Below are positions 48,571-57,954 of a DNA stretch of 64,000 nucleotides, one piece after another (the first letter of the stretch is position 1; every line of letters starts with the position of its first letter). This stretch comes from Odiellus spinosus (lineage: Eukaryota > Arthropoda > Arachnida > Opiliones > Phalangiidae): positions 7,619,424 through 7,683,423 of the forward strand of contig OY987231.1 of NCBI GenBank assembly GCA_963920705.1. Direction: 5' to 3'. The translations under genes were made by a program, and so were the position numbers. The notes beneath the pieces are model-generated. The model had not been told where the DNA came from. It saw nothing but the letters and a program-made list of their open reading frames with translations, and made no database searches.

Positions 48571-48578
48571 TATTTAAT

Positions 48579-48742
48579 AGAGGGCAAAACTCTAGAAAAT
48601 TTTGTACACCTGGTTCCAGATTCATTTGATTCTCAGTGATTCCGAATTGATTCGCGTGATTCCGAATTGATTCGTGACTCACATTGATTCTCTTGATTCC
48701 ATTTAATTTGTACACCTGATTTCAAGAGTGGTTTGTCCCTCG
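48579..48742. mobile_element. Family N (CGAGGGG group) MITE, 164 bp, 8-bp TSD
   Basis: AGAGGGCAAAACTCTAG at the left and AGAGTGGTTTGTCCCTCG at the right. Exact 8-bp duplications TATTTAAT (48571-48578 and 48743-48750). TGTACACCTG lies inside both arms as in family E, and the core holds only a few GATTCCGAATTGATTCGCGT units. Confidence 0.88.
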
Positions 48743-49096
48743 TATTTAATAAACAATTACCAAGGAATAGATTGGTGATTACGATCTTTCGATCTGAGGT
48801 TAGGCATGCAGTCATTCTTCAATTTAGCTTTCTTTCGGTTAATTTTAATTTCTTTATAATGATTAATAACATTTTAAAGGGAAAATATCACAATATGGTC
48901 AATCTTTTTAATTGGGACTAAAATAATGTCATTGCTCAGGAACTTATTTTGTGGAAGAATAAATTTATATTTTCTAGATCATCGACGTACGTATACTACA
49001 CCTTTAAAATCAAAATATAACCAAATCATGTGATACTATCACTTTAATATTAAATAAATCCAAGAGTTGATTTTGATGAATTTTTTTAATGGGGGA

Positions 49097-49384
49097 AGCT
49101 GCGTTCATACTAGGCCTTGGAATCGATATAAACCATTTTAAAACGTTTCGCTGGAATCGTGTGAACGGGAACCGTCTTTTCTCAAATTGATTTGATTCGA
49201 TTTTTCGAAACTGCTTCGGGAACCAGCTTCATACTGATTCGGGTTCAACAACCGATAGATGAATCTACGATAAATCGATTTATAAAGATAATTCGTGAAC
49301 AATTCCTGGTGCTGGTATGAATTCATATCGGTTTGATTTTACCGTGTCAAATCGATTAATAAATGCTAGTGTGATCGTAGCTAT
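49097..49384 (+). mobile_element. Family D element (copy 4)
   Basis: AGCTGCGTTCATACTAGGCC to GCTAGTGTGATCGTAGCTA. The minus-strand frame at 49138-49326 is inside it and is not a gene. Confidence 0.85.
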
Positions 49385-50559
49385 AGCAAGTCGTGTTGCT
49401 AAATGGCAAAGTACAATAAAATTAGCTTAAGCTGAGACGGATTAAAAAATAATATATAATAAATTTAATTTTATTTCATAGTTTTCCTTTAAAAAAATAA
49501 AATGTTTATTTATTTATTTTTTTTTTTTTTCATATTTCATAATGATTATTTTGTAGTAACGGCAGCTTTCTTGATTATAACGAGTTTTGGGGCTATGAAA
49601 GGATATAATTGGGTGCCATTACTCTATCCCTTCCTATATATATAGTTCTAGTTTTGAAGGGGGGTTTAAAAGGGGAACAGCCAGGCTCCTTTAGTTTTGA
49701 GGCGTTGATGTGATGTAAGAGAAATGGCTGCTACGCTATTACGGAATGCATTGGGGTGACTGAGGGTAGAGGGGAGGAAAGCAAAGGAGGGAACCTGAAC
49801 TAGAGTAGGGCTGGTGCATCTGAATGGGATTAAACAAGTCGTACCGCATAGTCTAAACATCTATAGATTCAAAACGAAACCCATGCTATTGATGACGGAG
49901 TTTATTTCTCAAATTGCACTTGTATTATTGTTCGTGATGGACAATGGTCAATTAATAAACAGTTTTAAATACTTTAAATTAATATTTCTAGACTAGACTA
50001 CAGAAATGGGGAATTAGAAAACATTTTGCGTTTACTTCACTGCCTGAAAAGGTGTATTGGGGTTGTTTTATAAACAACTGACCCCTCGCACGATACCCGA
50101 GTCGTTGGGTTTTAACACCGAAAAATGGTATAATTTTGATTAAAAATAAAAACTTGACCTTTCTTTTCTTATTAAAAGGTCAAATTTAGGCCAAATCTAT
50201 TGGCTCTTAAATATAATAAATTGAAATCTCGTGATTTTCCATAATTTTTTGTCTGTACGTACAAATTTAGAAAACCTTATAAACCGCTGTATTACGAAAT
50301 CACGGGTAAATATATACGAAAAAAAGCTCCCTTAAGAAAATAAGCTATATAATAAGTAAAAGGGGGGTCAAATATTCTCCTCCGTAACTACTTGGATGGG
50401 AAACGAACTAGAAAAAAAAAAAAAAAAAAAGTTTGCGTATATACATTTCAACGCGGCCTTACATTGGCTGCGCGATGATTTTGGGGAATTCAGAATTCCC
50501 AAACACCAGTCGACGGAGGCCAATGCCTTCCAGTAAAATAACGTAACCTCCTTCGCGCC
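49385..50559. other. No gene seen
   Basis: T- and A-tracts near 49510 and 50412. The minus-strand frames at 49666-49860 and 50368-50586 show no domain. This is the last stretch before the PDZ-GEF promoter. Confidence 0.45.
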
Positions 50560-51475
50560 CGCGCTAAAAAAAAAGCCGCATTCCAACTTTTTAAGAGACG
50601 AGCCGCGAAATGAAACTTACGCGCCAGTTCAATTGTCTTTAATAAGTATTAAGTCAGCGTTTTTTTCGCGCCAAAACGTATTTAAAAGACTAGTAAATAA
50701 AATCATGTTGGCGCGTTTCTTTCCCGCGTTTTTGTCCCGCTTTTTTTCTCGCGCCAAATATTCGACTAGTGACGGCTTAATTTAACGTGGTTGGCGCGCG
50801 CTACCTCTTCGCTCGCGCGTTTTTTCTCGGTTTTCCTCAACTCCGGAAAGTTCTAAAAGTGACGTCACACTCGCCCAAACATCTGCCGAATTAAGCGAAT
50901 TTATAAATTCAAGGTTTTAACGTCGCCAGAGATATATTTTTTGTTTGGCTTTATATATTCTAGTTTCGCGCTGGTTTCTCAGCGCCCGAGAGTCGAGAGA
51001 GAAAAGTTAGTAGGTTTTAAACGCGTGTAGGGACTCGTGCCTCTGCTCAACGTAGCGTGAAAATGTATTCGGCGTTTATTAAAATACAAAAAAGTTGCGT
51101 ACGCGAGTAATGGTCCCTGTCATGTAATATAACGAGTGTTTTGTAAGCCTCGGTTTTAAGCGGAGAGATGTTTTCTTAATTGGTGTACAGTGCGCGGGTA
51201 AAAAAGGGTGTGGTTAGCCGCTATGGTAAAAAAAAATACCTTTTTTTTGTTCGAGGGTACTGGCTAGCTCGAAAGATCCACCAAAACACTGCATCAGTCG
51301 CCTTGGTCGCGCGTTCCGTTTCTGGCGCGAAAATTTTCGCGCGATTTTAAATTATTCTTCCATTGGATTATATTCAACGCGCGGTGACGACATAATGCCC
51401 GATCTCGCGCTCTTTGGGATATAATATCGCGCGTGATTGTGAGTTGTTTGACCTTTTGACCGAGGTGGGGTCATC
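50560..51475 (+). promoter_or_regulatory. CpG-rich promoter and 5' UTR of the PDZ-GEF short isoform
   Basis: This stretch is much richer in CpG and GCGC than its surroundings. It holds TTTCGCGCCAAA at 50664-50675 and a second CTCGCGCCAAAT at 50748, both E2F-like. There is an ETS-like CCGGAA at 50843 and a perfect palindromic CRE (TGACGTCA) at 50860-50867. TATATAT at about 50953 lies roughly 30 bases before a TCAGC initiator at about 50981, giving a plausible transcription start and a 5' UTR near 495 bases. Two short upstream ORFs lie in that leader: 51063-51110 (16 codons including stop) and an overlapping one from about 51110 (ATGGTCCCTGTCATGTAA). No transcript data are available, so the start site is inferred from motifs. 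Confidence 0.55.
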
Positions 51476-51564
51476 ATGGCGTTACGTAAAGGTCATCCGC
51501 CGAAAAAGGATCAAGTTATGAATGGTTTACTCGCGGAATTACAGAAGAATCAATTGTTTCTGAG
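51476..51564 (+). CDS. Gef26: PDZ-GEF alternative first coding exon (N-terminus of a short isoform)
   Basis: This open segment encodes 29 codons plus two bases (AG) and ends at a GT donor (AG|gttaat). Joined to the exon at 52353, the split codon becomes AGT (Ser) and the frame runs directly into the conserved FGKRS motif. The ATG has a good start context (A at -3, G at +4). An in-frame TGA at 51449-51451 shows it is the first in-frame methionine. The peptide starts MALRKGHPPKKDQ and is basic and polar; I do not recognise it as a domain. Longer family members have a cyclic-nucleotide-binding-like region before FGKRS, so a product starting here would lack it. The CpG-rich promoter-like DNA just upstream fits an alternative first exon. 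Assignment to the gene rests on splice compatibility and on the next exon; the exon itself is inferred. Confidence 0.62.
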
Positions 51565-52352
51565 GTTAATTTATCTGTTTTTGAATTAAGCCGTTGTCAA
51601 ATCGTATTTGGACGGGGGAATGATCAGTCTCTAATGATTCTAATCGGTGTAACTTTGACTGTAACTGAGTATCGAATGCTGTAATCAGTTACAAAATTTG
51701 GTCTTGTAATGAAATTATTAATTACCGCGTTCAAGTTGAGGTCCAAATACGATTTCAGAACGACTTACGTGTTTGTGTAATAAATCAATAGGTAAATGCT
51801 AAACTTGTTTCAGTTTTGTACAAAATTAGGTTACAAACTCTATTTAGGCTTAGCGATTAATTTTACTTATTAAGAGTGTATATACATCAATCTGACTAAT
51901 TTTAGGCTTAGCACGCCGTATAAAATTACGTATATATTGAAGTTTTATTACGAGGGGCTGAGCTGATTACTCAGGTTAATCGGTGTAAAAGCCTAAAGCT
52001 TTGATTGTACTAAAATGATTACCATAAGCTGGGAATCGCTGTTCATATTTTAAATTTAGGAAAGTGGCTTTAACCCCTCGGGAAATTTAAATTTACGCAA
52101 ACGGTATGTAGTAACATAAAAACCAAACTTAGAATTTTATCAAAGATTTAAATCAATTTTTTGGTTACAACTTCCTCGAGTTAGCCTAAATTACATTTAA
52201 ATTCTAATTAATATAAGGATAATACATCGATAAAAATCAATTTGTTTGATACATTTCCGTGTTTCAAATCGAAATCTATATCTTATCATATATAATCCCA
52301 ATTTTGTTTAATCACCTTTACTGATAAAAATGTTACTTTTTATTTATTACAG
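51565..52352 (+). other. Intron 1 of the PDZ-GEF short isoform
   Basis: This 788-base intron has a GT donor after AG and an AG acceptor preceded by a T-rich tract. It carries one intact-looking CGAGGGG-family element (51951-52080) and a weaker related stretch around 51613-51710 (TCGGTGTAACTTTGACTGTA). The intron would place transposon-derived sequence within a few hundred bases of both splice sites. Confidence 0.6.
51951..52080. mobile_element. Family R (CGAGGGG group) MITE inside PDZ-GEF intron 1
   Basis: CGAGGGGCTGAGCTGATTAC to AGTGGCTTTAACCCCTCG, with TTAATCGGTGTAAAAGCC inside. It is related to 23065-23226. No exact TSD was found. Confidence 0.75.
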
Positions 52353-52428
52353 TTTTGGTAAACGTTCTGGCGGTGGTGGAAGACGTATGAATGAATGTCT
52401 CATCTTGGAACCTTCTGAAATGATCGTG
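52353..52428 (+). CDS. Gef26: PDZ-GEF (Rap guanine nucleotide exchange factor) internal exon
   Basis: This is a 76-base exon between a pyrimidine-rich acceptor (ttttatttattacag) and a consensus donor (GTG|gtaagt). It enters in phase 2 and leaves in phase 0. It encodes the block FGKRSGGGGRR then ECLILEPSEMIV. That matches the RAPGEF2/RAPGEF6/Gef26 family, where the same block (FGKRS..., EC.VLEPSEMIV) joins the first cyclic-nucleotide-binding-like domain to the linker before the second. These proteins are guanine nucleotide exchange factors for Rap GTPases with cNMP-like, REM, PDZ, Ras-association and CDC25 catalytic domains. They act at the plasma membrane and cell junctions. None of those later domains is in the window, so the downstream intron must exceed 11.5 kb. 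I recognised the motif from memory and did not search; the family seems secure, but orthology to one vertebrate paralogue cannot be decided. Confidence 0.85.
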
Positions 52429-52434
52429 GTAAGT

Positions 52435-52968
52435 TTATAGTTTAATTTATTTTTACTATACTTCATCACGTGACAATCTGACGTTAATCTTCCACGTAAG
52501 AGTATGTAAAACCACGGTAAAATAGTCATTTGAATTTCATTGACACAGCTTCTGTAAAATATAAGAATTTTCTATCGTAACTTACAAGTCTTTTACTCTT
52601 TTTGAGTTGAAACAGTTCAAAAAAGGGTAATTTGGTTCAAAATTAAATTTAAATATCGTTGAATAGTCTTTCATTTTAACCATCAGAATATGTTTAATTT
52701 ATATTTAATCACGACGTTATACATATACGTACTTTATGACAAACAATTCTAGAGATTGCAAAAGTTTGCTAATATCGAAACTGTAAACGTATTTTCATTA
52801 CTGTAGTCCGCACTAGCAGATGCAACTTATTTAATGATTCATTTTTCCAATCGGCCATTTTACTCTAATTATTACATCTGGAGACTGCCATTCAGAGTGT
52901 TGTTACTTTTCATAACCAAGACTACAATTCCCAACCGATCGGAAAAGGATTTATAGGCGAAATACGCG
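52435..52968. other. PDZ-GEF downstream intron, no further exon seen
   Basis: AT-rich. I searched by eye for a phase-0 exon starting with a V/I-D-Y-like codon set after an AG and found none. Confidence 0.5.
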
Positions 52969-52976
52969 TGTAAACC

Positions 52977-53138
52977 CGAGGGGTCAGACACTCTTGAATT
53001 CGCTGTACACCTGAGTTCACTGAGTTCAGCTTTGACAGTGCATTGAATTCGAACTCTTATGAACTCTGAGTTCAGCTTTGATAGTGCAAAGAGTTCTAAA
53101 ACTTTGTACACCTGAGTTCGCGAGTGTCTGCCCCCTCG
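52977..53138. mobile_element. Family E hAT-like MITE, 162 bp, intact with 8-bp TSD
   Basis: CGAGGGGTCAGACACTC and GAGTGTCTGCCCCCTCG ends with exact 8-bp duplications TGTAAACC (52969-52976 and 53139-53146). This is the cleanest copy of the family. Confidence 0.93.
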
Positions 53139-53187
53139 TGTAAACCTCAAAAATTCTCTATTAAAAAATTTAAATATGTTAATAACA

Positions 53188-53700
53188 GGGTTCGTACGCG
53201 ACCTGGGAAACCTGGAAAAGTCAGGGAATTTGGAAATTGGCCGAGGAAGGTTAGGGAATTTGGAAATTGGCCCAAAAGGTCAGGGAATTAGAAAATTGTC
53301 CCAAAAGGTCAGGGAATTTGAAAACTGTCCCAAAAGGTCAGGGAAATGTCACGGAATTTTAAAATTGACCTTAAAGGTCAGGGAATTGGAAAATTGACCT
53401 TAAAGGTCTGGGAAAAGTCAAGGAATTTGAAAATGAGCCGAAATGGTTCGAGAAATTAAATATTTAGGTATATATACAGGAACTGTTTATGATTGGTTGA
53501 ACAATTAATTAATTTACATAAAAATTCAAATTTTTCCTCTTATTCTGAGCAAATTATCGACTATGATTGATAAACTATATCAATTAAAAAGTGGGAATTG
53601 TCCATGAGAATAAATTCATGAAAACTATTTCAAGGAAATTAGTTAGAAATGATCAGGGAAAACCTGGAAAGTAAAAGAAATTAACTTGTAAAATTTGTAC
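53188..53700 (+). mobile_element. Family Q element with expanded core
   Basis: It starts CAGGGTTCGTACGCGACC. A tandem core of AAGGTCAGGGAATTTGGAAA-type units (about 29 bp, 53225-53440) is followed by ATTGGTTGAACAATTAATTA and a worn TTTGTACGAAG end. The frame at 53176-53397 is this array. Confidence 0.68.
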
Positions 53701-53897
53701 GAAGTATTTTACATGAAAATACTTTTCCAAATCGACAGGGCATGCCACTTAGTTTCTGGCTCCTGAGTTTACGTACTTTTAATCAGGTTTAACATTTTAA
53801 TCAGGATCTTATTGAAATAATTTTGTAATAGATAGCTGCAAGACACCTTTTTCTCTTACGTATTCTTTTCTCGGGTGTTTATTTTAGGGCTTTGAAC

Positions 53898-53995
53898 AAA
53901 ACCTGGTGTTCAAAAGGGTCCTCTAATGGTCCAAACAGTGCAGCCAAAAGTATATTGTAGGTTTTTATTTCGGGAGCTATAGGGAACTAACAGTC
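53898..53995. mobile_element. Family U fragment
   Basis: CTGGTGTTCAAAAGGGTCCTC with CTAATGG and AAACAGTGC matches the U terminus at 4055. Confidence 0.5.
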
Positions 53996-54229
53996 CTGAT
54001 CTTACAACGTCACACCCTTCTATCTCTTACCTCGATGTTATATCTATCACTTGGTACACTACACTACATTATCCACAGATACCTATAGGGGTTGCGTGAC
54101 GTGTCAGCGTCGTCCCTTCCTACCTAACTGTTAGCTCCCTGTAGGGGAATTTTCTAAAAACCGCTTCAAAGGTTGAAAAAAAAAAAAAAAAATGTTTCCT
54201 AGACTAAATAAAAGAGATGGTCCATTTAA

Positions 54230-54390
54230 GCCGCGTTTTCAAACGAAGTTGAAGTTAGATGAAGCTTTTGTGGAAAAACCTGAAAATGTCAGGGAATATT
54301 TGGTTAAACCTGAAGATGTCAGGGAATATTGTGGAAAAACCAGGAAATTTCAGGAAACTCAGTTTCGCAAATGTTGTACGAACCCTGTAC
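54230..54390 (+). mobile_element. Family Q right-end fragment
   Basis: AAAATGTCAGGGAATATTTG units followed by GTTGTACGAACCCTG, the inverted form of the Q start. The frame at 54192-54395 is this repeat. Confidence 0.6.
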
Positions 54391-54394
54391 GTTA

Positions 54395-55175
54395 ACAATC
54401 TTCAATTGACAGAGAATCCGCTATGATATAAGCGAAAGCAATTTAAGCTTGAAAAAAGTTGGCTTTATGCTTAAATCAAATCAAAATGGTGGCGCGTGGA
54501 AAAACCATAAAATGACGTCACTCGTCGGGTTCATAATTTCAGATAGCGTCTCTTTTTTGCATTAAATAAACACTATAGGCGGGGAAACTGTAAAACATAT
54601 ACGTTTAGGTGCTTAGCCACCTGCTTAATGCTCCAGCAACACACGCAGAGCGCTCCTTTTATAAGTCTCTCTTTTTCTCGTTCGATAAATATCCGACATC
54701 CCGCATCTACAGTTCGTACGAGAAATCATCTTGAATTTTCAACGCCATTATATTTACGCGAGTACCTACGCTCTACCAAATAACAGAAAACCTAGATTAA
54801 CGTAAAGTAAACTTGGTACTCGCTGCAAACTTGGCTTAAATAATACATTTATATGTGTATAACATACACGAAATCAGTCGAAATGTATCCACGCACGCCC
54901 ACGCGCGTAAAATGTCTGCTTGATGGCGCCTCTACGCGCGCTAAATATCGAGAAGCTAATACCTCTTTCGGTCCACGCCCTTTCGGACCAATTCGAACGG
55001 TCGTTGTACTGTTTGACCCTCATCAGTTATCGCCGGTATTGACTAATTATTATAGATTTTATACGTGATAAACTGACATATACAAGCGTGTATTGTAATA
55101 TTATCCGCCCAGTTATACATATTTAGGACGTAGCAACTCAACATTTTTAGGCGACTGGCCATACGTATTGGTAAA
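54395..55175. other. No gene seen
   Basis: The CpG-containing frame at 54853-55068 has no domain I recognise. Confidence 0.4.
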
Positions 55176-55179
55176 TTAA

Positions 55180-55600
55180 AGAGAGGATGCAACCTAACAA
55201 GTGATTTTTATCGATTCCTTATTGTTTAAATAGGCCTAATCCACTAGTGAAAAAATTGACGAACAAATATTAAACTAGAAAAGTAGAAAGAAATTTAAAA
55301 CTTACCCGGGAAATAGGCTTAGCGGGATTCATGGAGATCCTGATTTCCTCGCGTATAAAGTCTAGCGACCAATCGAACGCGATTGTAAGTCTCGTGGAGA
55401 TCTCCTTTGCTCATTAGTCGCTAGACCTTACACGAAGGCAATTCATGATCTCCATGAATTACGCTAAGCCTATTTTCCGGGTAAGTTTTAAATTTATTTC
55501 TAGTTTAATATTTGTTTTGTAAACTTTTTATGTTTATTAGGCCTATTTAAACGATAATAATCGATAAAAAAATCTTTTGTTATTAGGTTACATTCTCCCT
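55180..55600. mobile_element. Family C foldback MITE, 421 bp, TTAA-flanked
   Basis: TTAA at 55176-55179 and 55601-55604 bracket AGAGAGGATGCAACC and GGTTACATTCTCCCT. The AGTCTAGCGACCAATCG / TAGTCGCTAGACC centre is preserved. Confidence 0.9.
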
Positions 55601-55748
55601 TTAAAGGGATAGTTTACCCCGTCCTGATCAAATTTTATCCTGGAAGTCAATTTAGGAAAAAATGGGTTCTTCACGAACTGAATAATTCAATTTCTTTAAA
55701 AAATTGTCGGGGATCTCGATAAACTGAAGATCAAGCCAAAATAATTAA

Positions 55749-56545
55749 AATAGGACTGCCATTTCCAAATGAAAATTGAGTATCATTTTCGGAAAGATCG
55801 TTAAAAAACGATTCAAAATTTATATACATATGTTATAGAAAATGATTACGGCGACAGTAAAAATAAATATTTTATAATCGCCATTTATGAAATTTTTAAA
55901 ATAAACATTTTACGCAATTTTGCGTCATCACTATGGTCGCCTGAATATTGTAGATCCTACAGTTGATTCTTGGGCGTTCTGGCACGAGTGATAAGGTCGC
56001 TTTCGAGCGGTCTTTTTCGTAAAAGTACTTAATCCAGAAAGTCAACTACGTTTCGTAGGAAAATTATCGTTAATTACGTTCCTGAAATAAACTACGTCCT
56101 ATATATTTTTGAAATTATCATTTTAAAGTATCTTTCAAACGCGTCAACCGGCAAAGATATAAAATTTTGAATAAATGGCGTTTTAAATAGTATCAGAAGC
56201 CGATGAAACCCTCCTTTGAAGTCTATTATTCCCGGGTCTTGTCTACCCCTCTCTGTATGGGTTAGTTTCGAAAAGCGCGATTCGTACGTCTCCTAACGGT
56301 AGATATTTTTGGAGTGGGAGTTCGTCGAGTGAATATCTCTAGCAGCCTTGGAGTGGAGAGAGAGAATTTCCAATTTTCCGTAGACAGGGGGGTATGAAGT
56401 AGGACCCCTCCGATCTCGCAAAATTGGGAATTTTACCCATACAGAGAGGAGCGCTATATGGAACATTAGAGTAGTAGACTTCAAAGGAGGGTTTCATCGG
56501 CTTCTGATAGTATGATAAAACTAAAAATGTAATCCATGTGCATTC
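55749..56545 (+). mobile_element. Family A element carrying a family B insertion
   Basis: TTAA (55745-55748) precedes AATAGGACTGCC, a shortened A start. The body then follows family A from AAATGAAAATTGAGTA to GATAAAACTAAAAATGTAA. The right terminus is eroded. B lies at 56194-56506. Confidence 0.8.
56194..56506 (+). mobile_element. Family B inverted-repeat element, 313 bp, 7-bp TSD, nested in A
   Basis: CAGAAGCCGATGAAACCC to GGGTTTCATCGGCTTCTG, with the inverted match continuing through TCCTTTGAAGTCTA. Exact 7-bp duplications ATAGTAT (56187-56193 and 56507-56513) reproduce the uninterrupted family A sequence once one copy is removed. Confidence 0.92.
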
Positions 56546-56549
56546 TCTG

Positions 56550-57055
56550 TATGTAAATTATCAAGCTGACTATATTAGACTATGTCCTGGAAGAGTCGCA
56601 AAACCATTCCTCTTTAAACGTGTTTATTTGACATATAATTTGTTTATGTAGCTTAATATTTAAACTAGAACTAAGCAACAATTTCCGACCCTACGGGTAC
56701 ACCATTTCGTTTGTTTAATTTAAAGTTCAAGGTTATAAATAAAAACCTTTACGTTACCCCTATTTAAAACTCGTCATTTCTGTTTAACGAAACAAAAAAA
56801 TATATTATCATATTTATTAAATTTAGTATTCGGATACGTACGTGTATGATATACTGCAATAATTAAGCCACGTTGTCAGTCTTAAAGTTAATTAAGAAAA
56901 AAACACTCATTAAGCCATCATTATGGTTCTTTTCGCGAGCTTCTATGATTTTAATTGAGCTAGATTCTAAAGAAGTAGTTTTTAGTTACGCCAAAACTTG
57001 GTTTTGAGGAACTATCGCGTTTTTCGTTCTCTCCGCCGCCACCACTGACAAAGGC
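56550..57055. other. No gene seen
   Basis: AT-rich flank of the 40-bp array. The minus-strand frame at 56960-57151 ends in the array. Confidence 0.5.
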
Positions 57056-57056
57056 A

Positions 57057-57945
57057 GGGATGATTTCGTGAATAATAGGGATAATAAAGGGAGAGCCAGA
57101 CGTAAAATCATGGAATAGGGATAATAAAGGGAGAGCCAGTCGCAAAATCATGGAGTAGAGATAATAAAGGGAGAGCCAGACGTAAAATCAAGGAGTAGGG
57201 ATAATAAAGGGGGAGCCAGACGTAAAATCATGGAGTAGAGATAATAAAGGGAGAGCCAGACGTAAAATCATTGAGTAGGGATAATAAAGGGAGAGCCAGA
57301 CGTAAAATCATGGAATAGGGATAATAAAGGGATAGCCAGACATAAAATCATGGATTAGGGATAATAAAGGGAGATCCAGTCGCAAAATCATGGAGTAGGG
57401 ATAATAAAGGGAGAGCCAGACGTAAAATCATGGAGTAGGGATAATAAAGGGAGAGCCAGTCGCAAAATCATGGAGTAGGGATAATAAAGGGAGAGCCAGA
57501 CGTAAAATCATGGAGTAGGGATAATAAAGGGAGAGCCAGATGTAAAATCACGGAGTAGGGATAATAAATGGATAGCCAGACGTAAAATCATGGAATAGGG
57601 ATAATAAAGGGATAGCCAGACGTAAAGCCATGGAGTAGGGATAATAAAGGGAGAGCCAGACGTAAAATCATGGAGTAGGGATAAAAAGGGAGAGTTAGAC
57701 GAAAAATCATGGAGTAGGGATAATAAAGGAAGAGCTAGACGAAAAATCATGGAGTAGGGATAACAAAGGGAGAGCCAGTCGCAAAATTATGGATTAGGGA
57801 TAATAAAGGGAGAGCCAGACTTAAAATCGTGGAGTAGGGATTTTATTATCCAGAAGGAAAATCAAGGAGTAGGGATAATAAAGGGAGAGCTAGACTTAAA
57901 ATCGTGGAGTAGGGATAATTAAGGGAGAGCCGGACTTCGGCCGCG
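57057..57945. repeat. 40-bp minisatellite (GGATAATAAAGGGAGAGCCA)
   Basis: About 22 units of GGATAATAAAGGGAGAGCCA plus GACGTAAAATCATGGAGTAG. A higher-order variation between GACGTAAAATCA and GTCGCAAAATCA units is visible. One unit near 57840 is disrupted (TTTTATTATCCAGAAGG). This is the longest and most regular array in the window. Confidence 0.96.
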
Positions 57946-57954
57946 TTTTTACGT

